64,000 bases of DNA from Parietaria judaica (lineage: Eukaryota; Streptophyta; Magnoliopsida; Rosales; Urticaceae). Positions 57,352-64,000 of this stretch are shown piece after piece. The stretch covers positions 9,346,842-9,410,841 of the forward strand of contig OX940861.1 of the NCBI GenBank assembly GCA_954871525.1, in the 5' to 3' direction. The notes under the pieces are model-generated. The model was not told the DNA's origin. It worked only from the letters and a program-made list of their open reading frames with translations, and searched no databases. A program made the translations under genes and the position numbers. How positions within the stretch are numbered: position 1 is the stretch's first letter; each line of letters begins with the position of its first letter.

Positions 57352-58732
57352 GGCCTAAAAACCTATGAAATGTCCAAAAATCATTTAAGGTTTAAAAGAA
57401 ATGCCCATACTTTCAATTAATTCATTTATGCCCATTTTAAATTAATTTTAGACCATAATAACCCTGATCTTAATTATATTTTTTTTATTTTCGTTTATTA
57501 ATTATTTTAATTTTGAATTTATATTTTCCTAAAATTATAGTTGAATTTTTCCATATTTATCAGATTTTCAATTAGTTTGTTACTTTGACCTACAATTTCA
57601 AAATCTTCTCTTTTTCCCTTGTTTCTCTCTCCTCACTCACGCTCGACTCTCGCTCGTCTTCCCGCATTCCTTCGCCGGAGTTCGCCACGATCACCGCGAG
57701 CAGCGCTGCTACGCCCGACCCCAGCGAGTGCCCGACGAAGACCATCCCGTACTCCGAGGCCGTCTCGATCTAGAGCCGCCGCAGCGTCTCCGACTCCTCG
57801 TTGAGCAGCCAGATGGCCGACTTGAGGAGGCCGTGGTGGACGTAGCTGCCGTCGAACATCTGCATCCCTATGCGGTTGTCGAGGAAGAGCTTGTAGTCGC
57901 GCGAGCAGATCCTGAGCATCTGGGACAAGGCCGACCTCATCAAGGTCAGCGACAACGAGCTGACCTAATTGGTAATTACATATTCGGCGGTTGATCGAGA
58001 CACTGGAGATTCCGTACACCTACATTTGCTGCAACTTCTTCAATCCCGTCGATGTCTGTGCTCGATGTGCAAGAGATTTTGGGGCTAAGTACCTAAGTAT
58101 ATTGGTAATTACAGTTACGATTACCTAATTGTAGTTTTGTAATTAAAATTACCGAATTACAATTTCGTATATAAAGTTACAGTTTGATAAATACAATTAC
58201 CGAATCGTAATTTTGTAATTATAGTTACAGTTTTCGTATACAACTTCGTAATTAAATTTACAATTACATTATTCATTACACTTTTATATTTATAGTTACC
58301 AGTATCATATATATAATTACGAATTTTTATGCGTTTCGTATATATAGTTACAACTTCATAATTGTAGAACTCTTTCGAACATACATACGTAAATATTGTT
58401 ACAGTTTCGTATATATAGTTACAACTTCATAATTGTAGAACTCTTTAGAAAATACATACGTAAATACATACTAAATAGAATAGAATTGAATAAGTATAGG
58501 AAGATTATTAATTAATTTATAATAAAGGAAATAAATTGTATTTAAATAATGTGGTGAATCCTTATTGTTGCTATAATTAAGGATGATTAATTATTTGTTA
58601 ATTATTTAATATTTTAAAAAAGAAGGGTATATTGGTCCATATTTCAATTAGTTGGTGGTTCTAATTACCAAAAATAAATTTGGGCATTTTTTGAAACATT
58701 GAGTCACAGATGGGCATTTTGTTCATTTACCC
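57352..58732. mobile_element. Mutator-like element copy 2, Pack-MULE candidate
   Basis: The left end (GGCCTAAAAACCTATGAAAT) and right end (GGGCATTTTGTTCATTTACC) match copies 1 and 3. Flanks ATCAGAAAC (57343-57351) and ATTAGAAAT (58733-58741) agree at 7 of 9 bases, both differences C/T. The GC-rich block at 57640-58020 is a captured gene fragment; the rest is AT-rich with many GTAATTACAGTTAC-like short repeats (58105-58440). Confidence 0.7.
57655..57960 (-). pseudogene. captured fragment of a class 3 lipase gene
   Basis: The minus strand encodes SRDYKLFLDNRIGMQMFDGS, then YVHHGLLKSAIWLLNEESET, a TAG stop, and EYGMVFVGHSLGSGVAALLA. The GHSLG nucleophile elbow and the preceding DYK..LDN..G...FDG.YVHHGLLK string identify the plant class 3 lipase (alpha/beta hydrolase) family. 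The ends of the domain are missing, and the fragment lies inside the Mutator-like element, GC-rich against an AT-rich carrier. Sense relative to the element is arbitrary. It is not a gene on its own. Confidence 0.78.
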
Positions 58733-59442
58733 ATTAGAAATAATATGAAAACATCATATGACATCTCCAAGATCACCCTAATATTAATTTATATTTCCCC
58801 AACTAAAAATAATCTACTGAAATATATCTCGAGAAATATTTTCAGAAATTTTATAATTATGTTATAATTATTGTGGATTATTTAGTCAACTAAACGCTTA
58901 AAACATAGGTATTCTAGTTTATTAGGTTATCCGCAAATATTAAAGTTCAAATTGCATTATGTTTTGATATATATATATATTGTCATCATTTGTACGCATG
59001 AAGAAAATTATTTTTAATGGAAAATTGGGCTTAAACAATATTTTCTCATTTCAAGCGAAGGGTTTGATAGGAGATATTAGATATATTACTTTTGCCTCTG
59101 TTTTTGGTGGTGCGATTCAGACTTGTCAAAATTAAACATGGTGGACGTTATATATTTAGGGTTCTTGATTACGATCTGACGATGAACTATGTCGTCTTTT
59201 ACTTGCCGCTATATCAATGTGTCTATGAGATGAACACGTTATTCATTACTAATTAATTACCCTAATAACTTTAACTGGCTCTCAGTAATTAACCCCACGA
59301 CCAAATTAATAAATTAAAAAAGTGGCTAAGAGCAATCACATATGACAGAACCAATTTAGAATTGAAATAATAATACCATAGAAAACTCATAGAAGCAACG
59401 TGACTAATTATTTACATTGTAAATAACGTGGTGCGATGTCAA

Positions 59443-59450
59443 TATAAATA
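59443..59450 (+). promoter_or_regulatory. TATA box of the SCPL pseudogene
   Basis: TATAAATA, 64 bp before the ATG at 59507; transcription would start near 59475. Confidence 0.5.
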
Positions 59451-59506
59451 GTATTGGCTCTAAGAAAGAATTTGAACAGAAGCAAAAGAAAATTAGACCA
59501 ATCTCC

Positions 59507-62500
59507 ATGGCCATACCGTATTTGCCAACACGCATCTATGCGCTAAATCTGCTCATTTTCATCGCAATTCTGCTTCAAAACACTCCTGCTTTGGCCTCTA
59601 CCAATCCTAACTCCACGGTTCAATATCTCCCTGGCTTTGAAGGCCCTCTTCCTTTTCATCTAGAAACTGGGTAATTCTTTTTTTTTCTTCTAAGAAGTAT
59701 AATGTTAATAAGCCATTTTAGTCTATGGCCATTTTTTTTTTCTTCCGAAAAATAGTAGTTACATGTGTTGTGATCAGTATAAAAAAAATACAAATAAAGA
59801 TATAGAGAAATACAGTGGTAATAGTGCCAATACAAGCAAGCAATCTCATGTATAAATTAGTCATAAGAACGAAGCACATAATTACATTTTGGAGAAACTT
59901 TATATAAGACATGACAATTGGCAAATGACTATAATTGGAAGACGAATTATCTGTACCATTACCAAATTAGTATCTGCATCATATCAGATATGTTGGAGTC
60001 CGCGAGTCGGAAAAAGTGCAACTTTTCTACTACTTCGTGAAGTCGGAAAGGAGTCCCAGCGAAGACCCTTTGCTGATTTGGTTAAACGGTGGTCCTAGTT
60101 GCTCTGCATTAGGCGGCCTGGTCTACGAAATCGGTAGTTACTAGTTACCCATTTAAGCATTATTAATTTTTCTACCTTTATTTTTTCTTGTAGTTTGGAT
60201 TAATGACCGAAAATGTAGTAGGTTTATATGTTTATACCTTCTAACTTCATCTTACTAAGATCTGAACTTTCTTACAGGTCCTCTAAATTTTAAGAGTGGG
60301 CATTATAATGGAGATGTACCAACGTTGGTTACAAATCAATACTAGTCTTGGACAAAGGTGAAATTACTTGCCATTTTCAATTTTAAAAAAGAAGCAAAAA
60401 AATGTAAATATTTTTTTTATTGATTTTTTTTCTTGCACGAGTCTCAGGTCTCTAGCGTAATTTTTGTGGACTCTCCTGTGGGTACTGGATTTTCTTATGC
60501 AACAGATGAGGCGGCCTGGTCTACGAAATCTGTAGTTACTAGTTACCCATTTAAGCATTATTAATTTTTCTACCTTTATTTTTTCTTGTAGTTTGGATTA
60601 ATGACCGAAAATGTAGTAGGTTTATATGTTTATACCTTCTAACTTCATCTTACTACGATCTGAACTTTCTTACAGGTCCTCTAAATTTTAAGAGTGGGTA
60701 TTATAATGGAGATGTACCAACGTTGGTTACAAATCAATACTAGTCTTGGACAAAGGTGAAATTACTTGCCATTTTAAATTTTAAAAAAGAAGCAAAAAAA
60801 TGTAAATATTTTTTTATTGGTTTCTTTTCTTGCACGAGTCTCAGGTCTATAGCGTAATTTTTGTGGACTCTCCTGTGGGTACTGGATTTTCTTATCTAAC
60901 AGATGAGGCGGCCTGGTATACGAAATAGTTAGTTACTAGTTACCCATTTAAGCATTAGTAATTTTTCTACCTTTCTTTTTTCATGTAGTTTGGATTAATG
61001 ACCGAAAATGTAGTAGGTTTATATGTTTATACCTTCTAACTTCATCTTACTAAGATCTGAACTTTCTTACAGGTCCTCTAAATTTTAAGAGTGGGCATTA
61101 TAATGGAGATGTACCAACGTTGGTTACAAATCAATGCTAGTCTTGGACAAAGGTGAAATTACTTGCCATTTTCAATTTTAAAAAAGAAGCAAAAAAATGT
61201 AAATATTTTTTTTATTGATTTTTTTTCTTGCACGAGTCTCAGGTCTCTAGCGTAATTTTTGTGGACTCTCCTGTGGGTACTGGATTTTCTTATGCAACAG
61301 ATGAGGCGGCCTGGTCTACGAAATCGGTAGTTACTAGTTACCCATTTAAGCATTATTAATTTTTCTACCTTTATTTTTTCTTGTAGTTTGGATTAATGAC
61401 CGAAAATGTAGTAGGTTTATATGTTTATACCTTCTAACTTCATCTTACTAAGATCTGAACTTTTTTACAGGTCCTCTAAATTTTAAGAGTGGGCATTATA
61501 ATGGAGATGTACCAACGTTGGTTACAAATCAATACTAGTCTTGGACAAAGGTGAAATTACTTGCCATTTTCAATTTTAAAAAAGAAGCAAAAAAATGTAA
61601 ATATTTTTTTATTGATTTTTTTCTTGCACGAGTCTCAGGTCTCTAGCGTAATTTTTGTGGATTCTCGTGTGGGTACTGGATTTTCTTATCCAACAGATGA
61701 ATCAACAGCTGAGACAGGAGATTTCAAGCAAGTGCAAGATCTATTACAATTTTTAAAGAAGGTGAGAATTTGGATGTTCTTTTGGCATATATATGTACGT
61801 ATTATTAAGTAATATATGTCTTAGATATGATTATTTTTTTAAACGTGATAGTGGCTGATAAATATTCATCCGGAATTCTTGTCAAATCCATTTTATGTCG
61901 CTGGAATTTTGTACTCAGGCATTATCGTCCCAATCCTTGCCCAAGAAATAGCCAATGGTATGCAATACGTACACTTCCGTTTAATCTTAACCAGTAGTGT
62001 CATCTTTGTAAAAGATAATGATAGGTGTGAAATTCGTTTTCCTGCATTTGTTGTCACAGGCGTGGAAGAAGGAACTATGCCACCTATTAATCTCAAGGTT
62101 TATTAATTTTCTCTTTCTTTGTTATTTGTTTAATTTTTTTTACTTTATCTAATAAAAGTAAAAACAACAAGGGGTATATACTTGGGAACCCAGTTACAAC
62201 CCCATCAGATTTCAATTACCAAATTCCATATGCACATGGAGTGGCTCTTATTTCCGATGAACTCTACCAGGTGATTCACTTACTCGTTATTCTTATTCTT
62301 GATAAATATTTTATAGCAATTTATGTTGATTTTTAAATAATTATGTATTAACTAGTCACTCGAGACAAGTTGCGGAGGAAAATACTTCACCGACATAGAT
62401 CCAAGCAACATGGAGTGTACAAGGGATCTTCAAGCTTATAAAAAGGTATAATTTGGATTTCTCAAGTCACAAATCACTTGTCACGATTTTTTCCTGCAAT

Positions 62501-62939
62501 ACATGGAAACTACACCTTTGTAATATGATACAATTTATAATTTATAATTATTTTATTTTCTTGGCTCATGAGTTACAAAGTATACCGTCAAACAGACCAT
62601 TTCAGGGATTACGTCATCAAATATTTTGGAACCCGTTTGCGTTTTGTATTCACATGTACCAAGCACAGCAAGTAGGAGATGGCTAAATCAAGATTCTAAT
62701 GAAGCGCTTGCTCTCGAGTAAGATCTCTAAGAAGTACTAAAAAAATCATGCTCCATATTTTTATGCAGACAATATTCTTGATTTTTGAACCCGAACACAT
62801 TAGATTAGAAATTTTTATGAATATATGAATGTTATTTTCATTTTTTTTTTTTTTGCAATTATTTAGGGTGATGATCTCCTACCGTCTCGTTATTGGGCCA
62901 ATGATCCTAATGTCCGCAAATCTATTCACGTGAAAGAGG
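59507..62939 (+). pseudogene. serine carboxypeptidase-like pseudogene with amplified exon 3-4 block
   Basis: Recognisable exons: 59507-59670, 59988-60133, four copies of exon 3 (first 60278-60357, last near 61471-61550), exon 4 fragments and a full exon 4 at 61639-61761, then 61852-61957, 62060-62097, 62172-62270, about 62357-62445, about 62600-62715 and 62868-62939. The signal peptide resembles the neighbour's. Defects: the oxyanion motif GGPGCS is GGPSCS; every exon 3 copy has an in-frame TAG before SWTK; DSPVGTG is DSRVGTG in the last exon 4; the nucleophile motif GDSYSG is GILYSG, so the catalytic Ser is gone; exon 9 has lost about 40 nt. Exons 11-14 with Asp and His are not in the window; a Mutator-like element starts at 63363. 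Confidence 0.88.
60111..61701 (+). repeat. 398-bp tandem block, four copies
   Basis: AGGCGGCCTGG starts at 60111, 60509, 60906 and 61304, giving periods of 398, 397 and 398 bp. Each unit holds the end of exon 2, intron 2, exon 3, intron 3 and the first half of exon 4. Copies differ at only a few bases. At each junction ACAGATGA of exon 4 is joined to GGCGGCCTGG of exon 2. Confidence 0.95.
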
Positions 62940-63362
62940 TAAATCAAATGAGAATTAACAGCATAAATGAATCTTCGACATATACACAGTTCGATATTTT
63001 ATAATAAAAGTAAGATATATAATATTCAATGATTTTTTCACGATTTTGAGGAGAATTTTTTTTTGGTATTTTTTCAAACAAAATTAAATGTGTCATCATC
63101 TAGTTCAAGACCTACAATTTTTTTCCCGGAGATTTTGTATTCAATATTTGAAAGGGGTAAACGGGTAAAAAATTTTTTGATTGCATTTACTGAATTTAAT
63201 AATAAAAACAAATACTAATAACATAACACACATATGACTGAATACTATTGACCGATGTTCTATTCCAACATTATCTAGAAATTAATGGACATAGGCTCAC
63301 ATACCCCATATGCAAAATTAAATTTCTATGCAAAAATATATAAGATATCTCTATATAATAAA
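62940..63362. other. intron/flank of the SCPL pseudogene, no feature seen
   Basis: AT-rich DNA after the exon equivalent to SCPL exon 10. In the intact neighbour exon 11 follows within 93 bp; here none is seen. Confidence 0.4.
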
Positions 63363-64000
63363 GGGTAAATGAGCCAAATGTCCATTTATAACTCAAGGTT
63401 TCAAAAAAATGCCCAAACCTATTTTTGGTAATTAAAATCACCAACTAATTGAAATATGGACCAATATACCCTTCCTTTTTTTTGACACGTGGATAAATTA
63501 AATAACGAAAATCAATTTATTATTCTAATTAATTAAATCAAAATAAAATATGGAAAAACAAAAATCCACGTTCTTATTTCCTGAAAAATCTGAACAATTA
63601 ATTTTTGAAATTAAAAAATCCAAGTTTTATTTTCTAAAATTTCATTACGAATGAAATAAAAAATAATTAATAATATTAGTATTATTTCCTAAAAAATTTA
63701 CGTTTTATTTTCTAAATTTTTTAACTAAATCTTAATTTTAGTCCTCCTTAATTGTAGCTAATTTGAACTCGTTTCATGACCTTAACTAATTAACGATTAT
63801 TAAATTAAATGTTAATGCTAGAAATTGAAATTAATAACAAACTATCACTATTTTTAATAAAATTACGATTAAGATTTTTTCACTAGAAATTCAAAAGTAC
63901 ATCCACCGTAATTAAATCCTCCTAATTACAGTTTCGTATTTATATTTACGTATCCTCCTAATTACGGATACATATATATGGTTACAAAACTGTAATTACA
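63363..64000. mobile_element. Mutator-like element copy 3, cut by the right window edge
   Basis: It starts GGGTAAATGAGCCAAATGTC and continues AACTCAAGGTTTC, AATGCCCA and CACCAACTAATTGAAATATG: the reverse of the right end of copy 2, so this copy has the opposite orientation. Near the edge GTAATTACA-type repeats like those in copy 2 appear. The other end and target duplication are outside the window. Confidence 0.65.

Noticed and set aside
60364..61353. Two identical 64-codon minus-strand frames, 795 bp apart
   Set aside because: They are the antisense of the 398-bp tandem block, so they repeat because the block repeats.

Overview
The window is nuclear DNA of a flowering plant, almost certainly a eudicot. 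The evidence is spliced genes with GT-AG introns and plant-only families (PP2-A10-like, PUB30-type U-box, plant BSD, SANTA/KNL2-like, LCAT-like 1, serine carboxypeptidase-like), with plant retrotransposons and MITEs filling most of the space between them. I cannot name the species. I see no CRISPR array, no bacterial operon and no intact canonical tRNA or rRNA gene.

Layout. 1-549 (-): 5' part of a PP2-A10-like gene. 2579-4478 (-): three-exon BSD-domain gene. 5.2-10.5 kb: LTR debris and a 5'-truncated LINE, then a SINE and a MITE. 13.6-14.97 kb (-): intronless PUB30-type U-box/ARM E3 ligase. 16.2-17.4 kb: pogo-like MITE holding a solo LTR. 18.35-18.97 kb: cluster of AAACGACA motifs. 19.13-20.86 kb (-): LCAT1-like acyltransferase with a one-base frameshift in exon 1. 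21.45-22.25 kb: solo LTR. 22.3-28.2 kb: very young Ty1/copia element with nearly identical LTRs but three in-frame stops. 28.5-29.2 kb: Mutator-like MITE carrying G-boxes. 30.4-30.9 kb (+): small basic plant protein. 32.8-43.8 kb (+): decayed Ty3/gypsy element of the Tat lineage with two RNase H domains, an antisense extra ORF and a nested 2.35-kb solo LTR. Its 3' LTR faces an inverted LTR of the same family, making a palindrome of about 1.8 kb. 46.1-47.8 kb (-): SANTA-domain KNL2-like gene. 49.6-55.8 kb (+): intact 14-exon serine carboxypeptidase-like gene. 59.5-62.9 kb (+): its dead paralogue, containing four tandem copies of a 398-bp exon block.

The genes do not form one pathway. The BSD gene and PUB30 are on the same strand; from memory, their Arabidopsis counterparts are also neighbours, so the block is probably ancestral and was pushed apart by transposons. 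The two carboxypeptidase-like genes are a local tandem duplication whose flanking DNA was copied too. One Mutator-like family with 9-bp target duplications occurs three times in this cluster, and one copy carries an antisense fragment of a class 3 lipase gene (a Pack-MULE candidate). I found no evidence for a wholly new biological system. The best leads are the Pack-MULE family, the exon-block amplification, the inverted LTR palindrome, the Tat antisense ORF and the short KNL2-like gene.
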